Shown here: positions 1-10,207 of the stretch, piece by piece
Layout of the letters: every line of letters begins with the position of its first letter
Numbering within the stretch: position 1 is the stretch's first letter
Assembly (NCBI RefSeq): GCF_002080045.1
Contig: NZ_MUIN01000004.1
Coordinates: 186,146 to 250,145, forward strand
Source: Pseudomonas sp. Bc-h
Lineage (GTDB): Bacteria > Pseudomonadota > Gammaproteobacteria > Pseudomonadales > Pseudomonadaceae
Reading direction: 5' to 3'
DNA length: 64,000 nucleotides
Translations under genes and position numbers: made by a program
The notes under the pieces: model-generated
Database searches by the model: none
What the model saw: only the letters and a program-made list of their open reading frames with translations
Told to the model about the DNA's origin: nothing

Positions 1-1
1 C

Positions 2-232
2 ATCCTCAAGGCCGATTACACCCCGCTGTCGGCTGTGGATATCTTCGTCAAGGACCTGGGTCTGGTACTGGATACCGCACGCGCCAGCAAATTCCCGCTG
101 CCACTGTCCTCCACGGCACACCAGATGTTCATGCAGGCTTCGACTGCAGGCTTCGGTCGTGAAGACGACTCCGCCGTAATCAAGATCTTCCCGGGCATCA
201 CTTTGCCTGCCGCCAAAGCAGCCAACGACTGA
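2..232 (+). CDS. ltnD: L-threonate dehydrogenase, C-terminal part (cut by window edge)
   Basis: Only the last 76 residues are inside the window. They match the all-helical C-terminal domain of the beta-hydroxyacid dehydrogenase family: a VKDLGLVLDTA helix with the conserved Lys-Asp pair, then a QMFMQASTAGFGREDDSAVI tail typical of the LtnD/YgbJ branch. The family oxidises L-threonate to 2-oxo-tetronate with NAD. The next gene starts 10 bases downstream and is a 3-oxo-tetronate kinase, which supports this branch over generic 3-hydroxyisobutyrate dehydrogenases. The NAD-binding domain is outside the window, so the call rests on the C-terminus and the operon. Confidence 0.85.
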   Translation: MLKADYTPLSAVDIFVKDLGLVLDTARASKFPLPLSSTAHQMFMQASTAGFGREDDSAVIKIFPGITLPAAKAAND

Positions 233-242
233 GGAACCGCAC

Positions 243-1547
243 ATGAGCACAACGACTCCGCGCCCTCTGCTGGGCTGCATCGCCGACGACTTCACCGGCG
301 CCACCGACCTCGCCAATATGCTGGTGCGTGGCGGTATGCGTACCGTGCAAAGCATCGGCATCCCGAGTGCTGAAAGCCTGGCTGAACTGGATGCCGACGC
401 TATCGTCATCGCGTTGAAATCCCGCACCACGCCAGTCGCCGAAGCGGTCGAAGAATCCTTGCAAGCCCTGCAATGGCTGCGTGATCGCGGCTGTGAGCAG
501 ATCTTCTTCAAGTACTGCTCGACGTTCGATTCCACCGCCAAAGGCAACATCGGCCAGGTCAGCGAAGCATTGCTCAAGGCTCTAGACAGCGACTTCACTC
601 TGGCCTGCCCGGCCTTCCCGGAAAACGGGCGCACGATTTTCCGTGGTCACCTGTTCGTGCAGGATCAGTTGCTGAACGAATGCGGCATGCAGAACCACCC
701 GCTGACCCCGATGACCGACGCCAATCTGGTGCGCGTGCTGCAATCGCAAACCAGCAAAAAGGTTGGCCTGCTGCGTTATGACAGCATCGCCAAAGGTGTG
801 GAAGGCGTGCGTGCGCGCATCGCTGAGCTGCGCGCCGATGGCGTAACCATGGCGATCGCCGATGCGCTGTCCGATGCCGACCTCTACACACTGGGCGAAG
901 CCTGCGCCGACCTGCCGCTGCTGACAGGTGGTTCCGGTCTGGCGCTGGGTCTGCCGGGCAATTTCCGCAAGGCGGGCAAGTTGCGCGACATCGACGCTGC
1001 TCAACTCAAGCAAGTCGATGGCGGTGAAGTGGTGCTGGCGGGTAGTGCATCTGTCGCCACCAATGGCCAGGTTGCGGCCTGGCTTGAGGCCAAACGCCCT
1101 GCTCTGCGTATCGATCCGCTGGCACTGGCTGACGGTAAACCGGTTGTTGAAGACGCTCTGGCGTTCGCTCGCGATGCTGGCCAGACCGTGCTGATTTACG
1201 CCACCAGCAGTCCGGAAGAAGTCAAAGCCGTGCAGCAGAAACTCGGCGTAGAACGCGCCGGCGCCATGGTCGAAGACGCGCTGGGCAAGATCGCTCGCGG
1301 CCTGCTGGATTCGGGGGTGAAGCGTTTTGTCGTCGCTGGCGGTGAAACCTCGGGCGCCGTTGTTCAGGCGCTGGGCGTCAGCCTGCTGAAAATCGGCGCG
1401 CAGATCGATCCTGGCGTTCCGGCGACCATCAGCAGCGGAGATCAACCGCTGGCTCTGGCACTGAAATCCGGCAACTTCGGCGGTCGCGACTTCTTCGACA
1501 AAGCCCTCAAGCAACTGGCCGGGACCGAAAAAGGAGCCGCCAAATGA
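243..1547 (+). CDS. otnK: 3-oxo-tetronate kinase (four-carbon acid sugar kinase, DUF1537)
   Basis: 434 residues, the usual length of OtnK. The N-terminus carries the LGCIADDFTGATDLA substrate-binding signature of the DUF1537/four-carbon acid sugar kinase family, and residues about 375-385 carry the ATP-binding VVAGGETSGAVV motif. The known reaction is ATP-dependent phosphorylation of 3-oxo-tetronate at C4 in threonate/erythronate catabolism. A GAGG ribosome site lies before the ATG, and the stop codon overlaps the start of otnC by 4 bases (ATGA), which implies translational coupling. Cytoplasmic. Confidence 0.93.
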   Translation: MSTTTPRPLLGCIADDFTGATDLANMLVRGGMRTVQSIGIPSAESLAELDADAIVIALKSRTTPVAEAVEESLQALQWLRDRGCEQIFFKYCSTFDSTAKGNIGQVSEALLKALDSDFTLACPAFPENGRTIFRGHLFVQDQLLNECGMQNHPLTPMTDANLVRVLQSQTSKKVGLLRYDSIAKGVEGVRARIAELRADGVTMAIADALSDADLYTLGEACADLPLLTGGSGLALGLPGNFRKAGKLRDIDAAQLKQVDGGEVVLAGSASVATNGQVAAWLEAKRPALRIDPLALADGKPVVEDALAFARDAGQTVLIYATSSPEEVKAVQQKLGVERAGAMVEDALGKIARGLLDSGVKRFVVAGGETSGAVVQALGVSLLKIGAQIDPGVPATISSGDQPLALALKSGNFGGRDFFDKALKQLAGTEKGAAK

Positions 1548-2182
1548 GCGCCGAGAACAAACTGCGCGAAGAAATCTGTGACATCGGCCGCTTGCTGTTC
1601 GGTCGCGGTTATACCGTTGGCAGCGCGGGCAATATCAGCGCGCGCCTTGACGACGGCTGGCTGATCACGCCAACCGACGCCTGCCTGGGTCGCCTCGATC
1701 CAGCCGCCATCGCAAAGGTCAATCTGGCGGGTGAGTGGGTTTCAGGGGACAAGCCTTCGAAAACCCTGATGCTGCACCGCGAGGTTTACGACCGTAATCC
1801 GGGCGTTGGCGGCGTCGTGCACACACACTCCACGCATCTGGTGGCGCTGACGCTTGCTGGCGTCTGGCAACCCGACGATATCTTGCCGCCGATCACACCC
1901 TATCAAGTGATGAAGGTCGGTCACATTCCGCTGATTCCGTACGAGCGTCCGGGCTCCCCGAAAGTCGCAGAACAAGTCGCGCAACTGGCGAACAGCGTAC
2001 GCGGCGTGATGCTGGAGCGCCTCGGCCCGGTGGTCTGGGAGAGCTCGGTTGCCAAGGCGGCTTACGCCCTGGAAGAGCTGGAAGAAACCGCACGTCTCTG
2101 GTTGATGAGCAATCCCAAGCCCGAGCCGCTGGACGCAGCGGCACTGGAAGATCTGCGCCAGACCTTTGGCGTGAACTGGTAA
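1544..2182 (+). CDS. otnC: 3-oxo-tetronate 4-phosphate decarboxylase (class II aldolase/adducin fold)
   Basis: 212 residues with the class II aldolase fold: the N-terminal GSAGNISARL phosphate-binding stretch and a VVHTHSTHLVAL zinc site with the His-x-His pair. OtnC decarboxylates 3-oxo-tetronate 4-phosphate to dihydroxyacetone phosphate. It follows otnK with a 4-base overlap, so kinase and decarboxylase are probably made together. An L-fuculose-phosphate-aldolase-like activity would fit the fold alone; the operon partners favour OtnC. Confidence 0.92.
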   Translation: MSAENKLREEICDIGRLLFGRGYTVGSAGNISARLDDGWLITPTDACLGRLDPAAIAKVNLAGEWVSGDKPSKTLMLHREVYDRNPGVGGVVHTHSTHLVALTLAGVWQPDDILPPITPYQVMKVGHIPLIPYERPGSPKVAEQVAQLANSVRGVMLERLGPVVWESSVAKAAYALEELEETARLWLMSNPKPEPLDAAALEDLRQTFGVNW

Positions 2183-2271
2183 CCCACAAATGTTTTGATC
2201 GGAGACCGTCCTGGCGGTCTCCGGCGCCCCGGTCTTGCCGGAAACAATAACAACAGGACACCACACACATC

Positions 2272-3732
2272 ATGACCCCACTACTGTTAATGACCATCGC
2301 TGGAGCCGGCATCGCGCTGTTGCTGCTTCTGGTCCTCAAGTACAAGTTCCAGCCGTTCGTGGCCCTGATGCTCGTCAGCATCATCGTCGCGCTGGTCGCC
2401 GGGGTGAAGCCTGCCGATCTGGTCGCAACCATCGAAGGCGGCATGGGCAAGACCCTCGGTCACATCGCGATCATCATCGCGCTGGGCGCCATGATCGGGC
2501 GCATCATCGAGCTCTCCGGCGGTGCCGAGGCGCTGGCCAAGACTTTGATCAACCGTTTCGGCAACAAGCGCACACCGCTGGCGCTGACGGTGGCCGGGTT
2601 CATGGTCGGCATTCCGGTGTTCTTCGAGGTCGGCGTGATCATTCTCATGCCACTGGCCTACGGCGTTGCCCGGGCCGCGCGTAAACCGCTGCTGGTGTTC
2701 GCACTGCCTATGTGCGCCGCGCTGCTGTCGGTGCATGCGTTCCTGCCGCCGCACCCGGGCGCCGTCGCCGCTGCCGGTCAGTTGGGTGCCGATCTGGGCC
2801 GCGTACTGATGTTCGGCCTGCCAATCGTCGGTGTGCTGTGCCTGATCGGTTACCTGATCGCCGGGCGCATGACGCGCAAGGTCTACCCAATGACCGACGA
2901 CATCCGCAGCGAAGTCTACGGCCCACAGATCACCAATCAGGATCTGGTGGACTGGGCAAATAACGACTACTCGAAAACCGCAGACGCGACCCACACGGGT
3001 CACGCGATGGGCCTGGAAGAAAGCGCCAGCAGCCTGGCCGCGCGCCTGCCAAAAGCTCCTGCGCCAGGCGCCGGGATCATCATTGCGCTGATCCTGCTGC
3101 CGATCATTCTAATTCTGCTGGGTACGCTGGCGACCACCATGCTGCCGGCGGATTCGACGCTGCGCAGTGTGTTCACCGTGCTGGGCGCGCCGCTGGTGGC
3201 CCTGCTGATCGACACCCTGCTGTGCGCATGGATTCTGGGTTCGCGCCGTGGCTGGAGCCGCAGCCAGGTCTCCGACGTGATCGGTTCGGCGCTGCCGGGC
3301 GTAGCGATGGTAATCCTGATTGCGGGCGCCGGTGGTGTGTTCGGCAAGGTGCTGGTCGATACCGGTATTGGTGCCGTTGTCTCCGAGGCGCTGCGTAACA
3401 CCGGCCTGCCGGTTCTGGCGCTGGGCTTCCTGCTGACATTGCTGTTGCGCGCGGTACAAGGCTCGACCACAGTGGCGCTGGTCACTACTGCCGGCATTCT
3501 CAGCCCGCTGATCGCGACCCTGAATCTGAGCGCCAACCACATGGCTCTGCTGTGCCTGGCCATGGGCGGTGGCGGTCTGGCAATGTCGCACATCAACGAC
3601 GCCGGTTACTGGATGTTTACCAAACTGGCCGGCTTGAACGTCGGCGACGGTCTGCGCACCTGGACTTTCCTGGTGACCGTTCTGGGCACGCTGGGCTTCC
3701 TCATGACGCTGTTGCTCTGGCCATTCGTCTGA
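2272..3732 (+). CDS. GntP-family permease for threonate/erythronate-type sugar acids
   Basis: 486 residues, strongly hydrophobic with about 12 predicted membrane segments, and the GntP/gluconate:H+ symporter signatures [10 protein letters not shown] (about residue 113), [12 protein letters not shown] (about 157) and a C-terminal [13 protein letters not shown]. It sits between otnC and otnI, so it most likely imports the tetronate substrate; that specificity is inferred from position only. An AGGACA ribosome site is some 13 bases from the ATG, which is long. Inner membrane. Confidence 0.88.
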   Translation: MTPLLLMTIAGAGIALLLLLVLKYKFQPFVALMLVSIIVALVAGVKPADLVATIEGGMGKTLGHIAIIIALGAMIGRIIELSGGAEALAKTLINRFGNKRTPLALTVAGFMVGIPVFFEVGVIILMPLAYGVARAARKPLLVFALPMCAALLSVHAFLPPHPGAVAAAGQLGADLGRVLMFGLPIVGVLCLIGYLIAGRMTRKVYPMTDDIRSEVYGPQITNQDLVDWANNDYSKTADATHTGHAMGLEESASSLAARLPKAPAPGAGIIIALILLPIILILLGTLATTMLPADSTLRSVFTVLGAPLVALLIDTLLCAWILGSRRGWSRSQVSDVIGSALPGVAMVILIAGAGGVFGKVLVDTGIGAVVSEALRNTGLPVLALGFLLTLLLRAVQGSTTVALVTTAGILSPLIATLNLSANHMALLCLAMGGGGLAMSHINDAGYWMFTKLAGLNVGDGLRTWTFLVTVLGTLGFLMTLLLWPFV

Positions 3733-3757
3733 CCTGATAAAGACAGGAGAAAAAAAC

Positions 3758-4549
3758 ATGCCTCGTTTCGCTGCCAATCTCAGCATGCTGTATCCGCAAC
3801 ATGACTTCCTCGCGCGCTTTTCGGCCGCGGCTAGTGATGGCTTCGAAGCGGTGGAGTACCTGTTCCCGTACGACTTCACCGCAGCTGAAATCAAGCTGCG
3901 TCTGGAAGACTTCGGCCTGACACAGGCGCTGTTCAATGCACCTCCGGGTGACTGGGGCAAGGGCGAGCGCGGCATCGCTTCGTTGCCGGGACGCGAAAGT
4001 GAATTCCGCGACGGCTTCCAGAAGGCGCTGGAGTACGCCGCCGTATTGGGCAACGACCGCATTCACGTCATGGCGGGGCTGTTGCCGAGCGAGGAACTGC
4101 GTCAGAAACACCACGCGGTGTATCTCGAAAACCTGAGCCATGCAGCGCAGGAAGCAGCGAAAGCCGGCATCACCGTGCTGATCGAACCGATCAACACCCG
4201 CGACATGCCGGGCTTCTTCCTCAACCGTCAGGACCAGGGCCAGGCGGTGTGCAAGGAAGTGGGTGCGGGCAACCTGAAGGTGCAGTTCGACTTCTATCAC
4301 TGCCAGATCGTGGAAGGCGACGTGATCAGCAAGTTGCGCCGTGATTTTGCAGGGGTTGGCCACATCCAGATTGCGGGCGTGCCGGATCGTCATGAGCCGA
4401 ACCTGGGTGAAGTGAATTACCCGTGGCTGTTCGAAGAAATCGATCGCCTGGGTTATACCGGCTGGATTGGTTGCGAGTACCGTCCGAAGGGCGATACGAG
4501 TGAAGGTCTGCAGTGGTTGCGGGACTGGAAGGCGCGTAATCCGGGCTGA
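3758..4549 (+). CDS. otnI: 2-oxo-tetronate isomerase (hydroxypyruvate isomerase family)
   Basis: 263 residues of the xylose-isomerase-like TIM barrel family; motifs include [12 protein letters not shown] at the N-terminus, the metal-site glutamate in [15 protein letters not shown], and [25 protein letters not shown] and GCEYRP toward the C-terminus. In the tetronate pathway OtnI converts 2-oxo-tetronate to 3-oxo-tetronate, the substrate of OtnK. The AGGAG ribosome site is well placed (aggagaaaaaacATG). It closes the operon. Hydroxypyruvate isomerase (Hyi) is the sister function; the neighbouring otnK/otnC genes decide. Confidence 0.9.
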   Translation: MPRFAANLSMLYPQHDFLARFSAAASDGFEAVEYLFPYDFTAAEIKLRLEDFGLTQALFNAPPGDWGKGERGIASLPGRESEFRDGFQKALEYAAVLGNDRIHVMAGLLPSEELRQKHHAVYLENLSHAAQEAAKAGITVLIEPINTRDMPGFFLNRQDQGQAVCKEVGAGNLKVQFDFYHCQIVEGDVISKLRRDFAGVGHIQIAGVPDRHEPNLGEVNYPWLFEEIDRLGYTGWIGCEYRPKGDTSEGLQWLRDWKARNPG

Positions 4550-4577
4550 GTGACTTCATTAGCCCAACGCACCCCCT

Positions 4578-4669
4578 TGTAGGAGCTGCCAGAGATTACG
4601 ACGGTGGCGAACGCGGTGTGTCAGACATATCGCATTCGCCACCGTCATAACCTCCGGCAGCTCCCACAG
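4578..4669. repeat. REP-like long inverted repeat, type A
   Basis: The left arm starts TGTAGGAGCTGCC and runs into GACGGTGGCGAA; the right arm is its imperfect reverse complement, ending GGCAGCTCCCACA. It lies between convergent otnI and the thioesterase gene. The same arm-loop design recurs at 27752-27861. It resembles paired Pseudomonas REP sequences and may act as a bidirectional 3' hairpin. Confidence 0.7.
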
Positions 4670-4690
4670 GTCTTATGGTGCTGCTCAAGA

Positions 4691-5095
4691 TCACTCGTTG
4701 ATCATTTCATCCTTGAACTGATCCTTCACATAAGTGATCTCGGTCTTGCCGTGCGGCGCTGGCAGGCCATCTTCCCCAAGGTTCACGAACACCATCTTCT
4801 CGACGGTCAGGATGCTCTTGCGGGTGATCTTGTTGCGCACCTGGCAGGTCAGGGTGATCGAGGTCCGGCCAAACTCGGTGGCCGTTATGCCCAGTTCGAT
4901 GATGTCACCCTGGCGTGAAGCACTGACGAAGTTGATCTCGGAAATGTACTTGGTCACCACACGCTGATTGCCCAACTGAACGATGGCGTAGATCGCCGCT
5001 TCTTCGTCGATCCAGCGCAGCAGGCTGCCACCGAACAGCGTGCCGTTGGGGTTAAGGTCTTCGGGCTTTACCCATTTGCGAGTGTGGAAATTCAT
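4691..5095 (-). CDS. Acyl-CoA thioesterase, hotdog fold (YciA-like)
   Basis: 134 residues from the ATG at 5095, which has an AGGAG site at the right distance; the longer in-frame extension lacks one. Residues about 15-30 give the hotdog signature NPNGTLFGGSLLRWIDEEAA, followed by YISEINFVSASRQGDIIE and a typical VNKITRKSILTVEKMVFVN-type strand region. The family hydrolyses acyl-CoA thioesters in the cytoplasm; the chain length preferred cannot be told. It is divergent from the ahcY leader and appears monocistronic. Confidence 0.85.
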   Translation of the reverse strand: MNFHTRKWVKPEDLNPNGTLFGGSLLRWIDEEAAIYAIVQLGNQRVVTKYISEINFVSASRQGDIIELGITATEFGRTSITLTCQVRNKITRKSILTVEKMVFVNLGEDGLPAPHGKTEITYVKDQFKDEMINE

Positions 5096-5214
5096 GTTCG
5101 CTCCTGATCGTCTGTCTGTTGATGACCAGCATAGTGCCAGCCCAGGCCGTTTACCTCCATTGAGCATCGACTATGGTCACGATTAGTCATCCGTCATTTA
5201 AACGCAACAACCCC

Positions 5215-6840
<1,626 letters not shown>

Positions 6841-6858
6841 GAGCAGCGGTACGCGGCA

Positions 6859-6913
6859 AGCTTCGAGCTGCAAGTAAAGGCCTCATCATTGCCGATACTT
6901 GCAGCTTCAGGCT
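6859..6913. repeat. Inverted repeat, type C (GCTTGCAGC family), between ahcY and metF
   Basis: AGCTTCGAGCTGCAAGT (6859-6875) pairs with ACTTGCAGCTTCAGGCT (6897-6913) with three mismatches. More fragments of the same GCTTGCAGCTTGCAGC motif follow at about 6985-7015, just before the metF ribosome site. This is a third repeat type, different from the two REP-like families elsewhere in the window. It could form a 3' hairpin after ahcY but has no clear T-run. Confidence 0.6.
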
Positions 6914-7027
6914 CTTAAATCGTCCAAGCATTTAGCAGCACCAAGCCTTGAGCCATGATCTGCAAGAAGCGGCGCACCGCCACTCTTGCAGTTTGTCGCT
7001 TGTAGCTTGCAGCTGGAGACTCGCTCC

Positions 7028-7873
7028 ATGAGCCAAGACCGTCGCTACAGCTTCGAGTTCTTCCCTACGAAGACCGATGCTGGTCATGAAAAACTGCTCG
7101 CCACGGCTCGTACGCTGGCTGGCTACAACCCTGATTTCTTCTCCTGTACCTATGGTGCCGGGGGTTCCACGCGCGACCGCACGATCAACACCGTGCTGCA
7201 GCTGGAAAAGGAAGTGAACATTCCCGCCGCTCCGCACCTGTCGTGCGTGGGCGACAGCAAGGCCGATCTGCGTGGCCTGCTGAGCCAGTACAAGGATGCG
7301 GGCATCACCCGTATCGTCGCACTGCGCGGTGACCTGCCCTCCGGCATGGGCATGGCCAGTGGCGAGCTGCGTCACGCCAACGACCTGGTGAGCTTCATCC
7401 GTGAAGAAACCGGCAGCCACTTCCATATCGAAGTCGCCGCGTATCCGGAGATGCACCCCCAGGCGCGCAACTTCGAAGACGACCTGAAGAACTTCGTGCG
7501 CAAGGCCAACGCCGGTGCCGATAGTGCCATCACTCAGTACTTCTTCAACGCCGACAGCTATTTCTACTTCGTCGAGCGCGCCGAGAAGATGGGCGTCAGC
7601 ATCCCGATCGTGCCCGGCATCATGCCGATCACCAACTACAGCAAACTGGCACGTTTCTCAGATGCCTGCGGCGCTGAAATTCCGCGCTGGATTCGCAAGC
7701 AGCTGGAAGCCTACGGTGACGATTCGGCGAGCATTCAGGCGTTCGGAGAGCAAGTCATCACAGAAATGTGTGAGCGTTTGTTGCAAGGCGGAGCCCCAGG
7801 ATTGCACTTCTACACCCTGAATCAGGCCGAACCGAGCCTGGCGATCTGGAACAACCTCAAGCTTCCCCGCTGA
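7028..7873 (+). CDS. metF: 5,10-methylenetetrahydrofolate reductase
   Basis: 281 residues from the ATG at 7028, which has GGAG 10 bases upstream; an upstream start at 6986 would translate the repeat and is unlikely. Motifs of MetF: YSFEFFPTKTD at the N-terminus, TYGAGGSTRDRT, the folate/FAD region ALRGDLPSG, EVAAYPEMHP and DSAITQYFFNAD. It reduces CH2-THF to methyl-THF for methionine synthesis, which is the natural partner of the upstream ahcY. Cytoplasmic flavoprotein. Confidence 0.96.
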   Translation: MSQDRRYSFEFFPTKTDAGHEKLLATARTLAGYNPDFFSCTYGAGGSTRDRTINTVLQLEKEVNIPAAPHLSCVGDSKADLRGLLSQYKDAGITRIVALRGDLPSGMGMASGELRHANDLVSFIREETGSHFHIEVAAYPEMHPQARNFEDDLKNFVRKANAGADSAITQYFFNADSYFYFVERAEKMGVSIPIVPGIMPITNYSKLARFSDACGAEIPRWIRKQLEAYGDDSASIQAFGEQVITEMCERLLQGGAPGLHFYTLNQAEPSLAIWNNLKLPR

Positions 7874-7925
7874 AAGGTCGGAATTCGCCACAACTGCTCC
7901 GGTCACAATAAGGCAACGTTTTACC

Positions 7926-7953
7926 GGCAGGCTTCCTCATCACGAGGCCTGCC
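7926..7953 (+). terminator. Hairpin after metF (possible terminator or attenuator)
   Basis: GGCAGG and CCTGCC arms enclose a second CCTC/GAGG stem around the loop ATCAC. The structure is strong but is not followed by a T-run, so intrinsic termination is uncertain. Confidence 0.4.
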
Positions 7954-7983
7954 AATGCCTTAACGAGACGGAATCCTACGCAG

Positions 7984-9072
7984 TTGACTTCATTCAGTCG
8001 GATCACTTCACGCCCACAGCTGGTCTATCTGGTCTTCGGCCCGCAGACCTATCATCAGGAAGCGGTGTTCAGCATCGCAAGCGCCCTCGCCAGATCCGAT
8101 GAAACGGGCGAGCAGCCATTCGATATTCAAGTCTTCAGCGACAATCCAGAACCCTATCGGCAGTTGCCTGTACGCGTACGACCGCTGAATGACGAGATGC
8201 GGCGCGAGTGGAGCGGGCCTCATCGTTATCACTTCCGCTGCAAACATGTGGTGTTGCGCAAGATTCTGGAAGAGTCGGAAAAAGCGATCCTGATCGACAC
8301 CGATACCTTCTTTCAGGCCAGCCCCATGCAGCTGTTCGAAAGGGTTCATCCCGACAACCTGCTGTGCAACGCCTTTCAGCTGCGTTATGACGACTGCAAA
8401 GAAACGGTTCTGTACACCGCGCTGGCTGAAACTCTGGCACATCGCGACCTGGCTGACGACCAGATGCGCCTGGTCAATTCCGGCGTGATCGGGCTGACCC
8501 GCAACAATGCCTCTGTGCTGGATAAATCTCTTGAGCTGATGGATGAATTCTTTCCCATCACACCCGGCGCCATCACCCTGGAGGAATTCTGCCTCGGCGT
8601 TGCCGCTTACCGCTCGGTGAAGGTCGACCAGTGCACCGACCTTGTTCATCACTACTGGAGCCGCAAGCAGTTGTTCCGGGCAAAGGTCCGCGCCTGGCTG
8701 GATAAGCATGGTCAGTCGCCTCTCAGCGTCGAAGCGCTGCGCGACACAGCGAATGTGACGACACAACTTCCGCGACCGGCAACGTGGCAGCGGCTGGTCT
8801 ACAAGAGTGCAACCCTGGCCGTTCCGCAGCCGCAACGTCAGTTCGTGCGCGAAGTGCTTTATGGTTGCTGCGAGCACTCGAACGAGTTCGACCGAGCGTG
8901 CTCATCGATCTGGTGGGAAAAGGCGTTCAACAACGCCGAGCGGCGAATGAAAAAGCCTATCGCTCCCGGGCAACTGCGTGCGTGGCTGGATCATTGGGCG
9001 GTGCGACGGCTGCTGGGCAGACGACGCTCGGCCATCTATCAGCATCTGGTACAGGCCCGGACGCCGCGCTGA
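7984..9072 (+). CDS. Glycosyltransferase-like protein of unknown role
   Basis: 362 residues, no signal peptide or membrane segment. The N-terminal third has a glycosyltransferase pattern: a beta-strand LVYLVFGP followed by a Tyr-His-Gln stretch, an IFS-like strand, and a hydrophobic strand ending in AILIDTDTFF near residue 100, where DTD is a DxD nucleotide-sugar/metal motif; NSGVIGLTR near residue 163 resembles the second GT8-like loop. The C-terminal 150 residues are Arg/Trp-rich and not recognised. The frame opens with TTG at 7984 and has only a weak GGA ribosome site; the first in-frame ATG is about 70 residues later and would remove the first strand. No glycan cluster surrounds it, so substrate is unknown. 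Confidence 0.6.
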   Translation: MTSFSRITSRPQLVYLVFGPQTYHQEAVFSIASALARSDETGEQPFDIQVFSDNPEPYRQLPVRVRPLNDEMRREWSGPHRYHFRCKHVVLRKILEESEKAILIDTDTFFQASPMQLFERVHPDNLLCNAFQLRYDDCKETVLYTALAETLAHRDLADDQMRLVNSGVIGLTRNNASVLDKSLELMDEFFPITPGAITLEEFCLGVAAYRSVKVDQCTDLVHHYWSRKQLFRAKVRAWLDKHGQSPLSVEALRDTANVTTQLPRPATWQRLVYKSATLAVPQPQRQFVREVLYGCCEHSNEFDRACSSIWWEKAFNNAERRMKKPIAPGQLRAWLDHWAVRRLLGRRRSAIYQHLVQARTPR

Positions 9073-9156
9073 TCCGCGAGCCAGACGCGCAGGCATTCGC
9101 TTGCGCGACTGGCACAGCCCCTTCTCATTAGCGGGTGAGCATCGTAATCTCGCCTC

Positions 9157-9981
9157 ATGCCCCTGACTTCCCGACTGTTGTTCGCCGCCCTCCTCGCCAG
9201 CCTGAGTTTCAGTGCTTTGGGCGAAAGGCTGCGCATTGTCACCGAGCCCTGGTCCCCGTACGTGATCGCCGACGACAAGCAGGTGTCAGGACTGGACTAC
9301 GAAATGACCAACATCGTCTTCAAGCGTTTGGGCATTGATGTGCAGTGGCAGTTCCTGCCCTGGAAGCGCTGCCTGATGATGCTCGAACAGGGCGATGCCG
9401 ACGGTGTGCTGGATATTGTCAAGGTCGCTGAGCGTGAAGACCTGCTGCTCTACCCCAATGAGCCGCTTTCGGACGTCAACTGGGTGTTGTTTCAGGCCAA
9501 CGCCAGACCGCACCCGTTCAACAGGCTTGAAGACCTGCAGGGCTTGAACATCGGTGTTTCACCCGGCTACCTGTACAGCCCGGAATTCGACAGTTCTGCA
9601 CTGTTTACCCGGGAGCCTGCTCCGAGCCACGAAGCGAATTTCGGCAAGCTGGTTCGCGGCCGCATCGATCTGATGGTGACCGATCGCGTGGTCGGGCAGC
9701 GGATGCTCGATCAGCTCCAGTTAAGGGACCAAGTCAGCCAATTGCCCGAAGTGATCAGCCGTCGCGCGATGTATCTCGCGCTGCGGCGTAACGTGGGCAT
9801 GGATCTGCTGGTGCAGCGTTTCGGTGCTGAATTGAAGCGCTTCAAGCGCGAACCGGCCTATGCGCAGCTGGTGGCCCACTACACGGGCGAGACGCTCCAG
9901 CTTCCGGCGACCTCTTCGAGCGATCCAACAGTGATTGGCGCTGAAAAAACCGTTGAGCAGCATGAAAGCAGCGCATTGTGA
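9157..9981 (+). CDS. Periplasmic solute-binding protein, family 3 (orphan)
   Basis: 274 residues with a 22-residue signal peptide (cleavage likely after FSALG). The mature part has the SBP_bac_3 pattern: LRIVTEPWSPYV, GLDYEMTNIVFKRLG, PWKRCLMMLEQGDADGV and DLQGLNIGVSPGYLY. The family binds polar amino acids or related small solutes in the periplasm. No permease or ATPase gene is adjacent, so it either uses a distant transporter or acts as a sensor-type binding protein. A conserved Trp-Lys-Arg run and the absence of downstream partners are typical of the orphan group common in pseudomonads. Confidence 0.8.
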   Translation: MPLTSRLLFAALLASLSFSALGERLRIVTEPWSPYVIADDKQVSGLDYEMTNIVFKRLGIDVQWQFLPWKRCLMMLEQGDADGVLDIVKVAEREDLLLYPNEPLSDVNWVLFQANARPHPFNRLEDLQGLNIGVSPGYLYSPEFDSSALFTREPAPSHEANFGKLVRGRIDLMVTDRVVGQRMLDQLQLRDQVSQLPEVISRRAMYLALRRNVGMDLLVQRFGAELKRFKREPAYAQLVAHYTGETLQLPATSSSDPTVIGAEKTVEQHESSAL

Positions 9982-10207
9982 TTGCTCTGTTATACTCCGG
10001 CGTTCCCGCCAGGCTTACGCCCGGATGCTCGGCCTCACAGAAGCCTTCTCGATCACGTCAGCAGCGCACTTTCCCGCGCCCGTGCCCCGAGCTGGACTTG
10101 CAGACCGCGACACCACCGGACGGAATTGAGCTCTCCAATGCCAATTTGCGGCGGGCCGATCTTCCCCCTATTCGGGCCCTTGGCCCCAACTTAAGACAGG
10201 ATTACTC

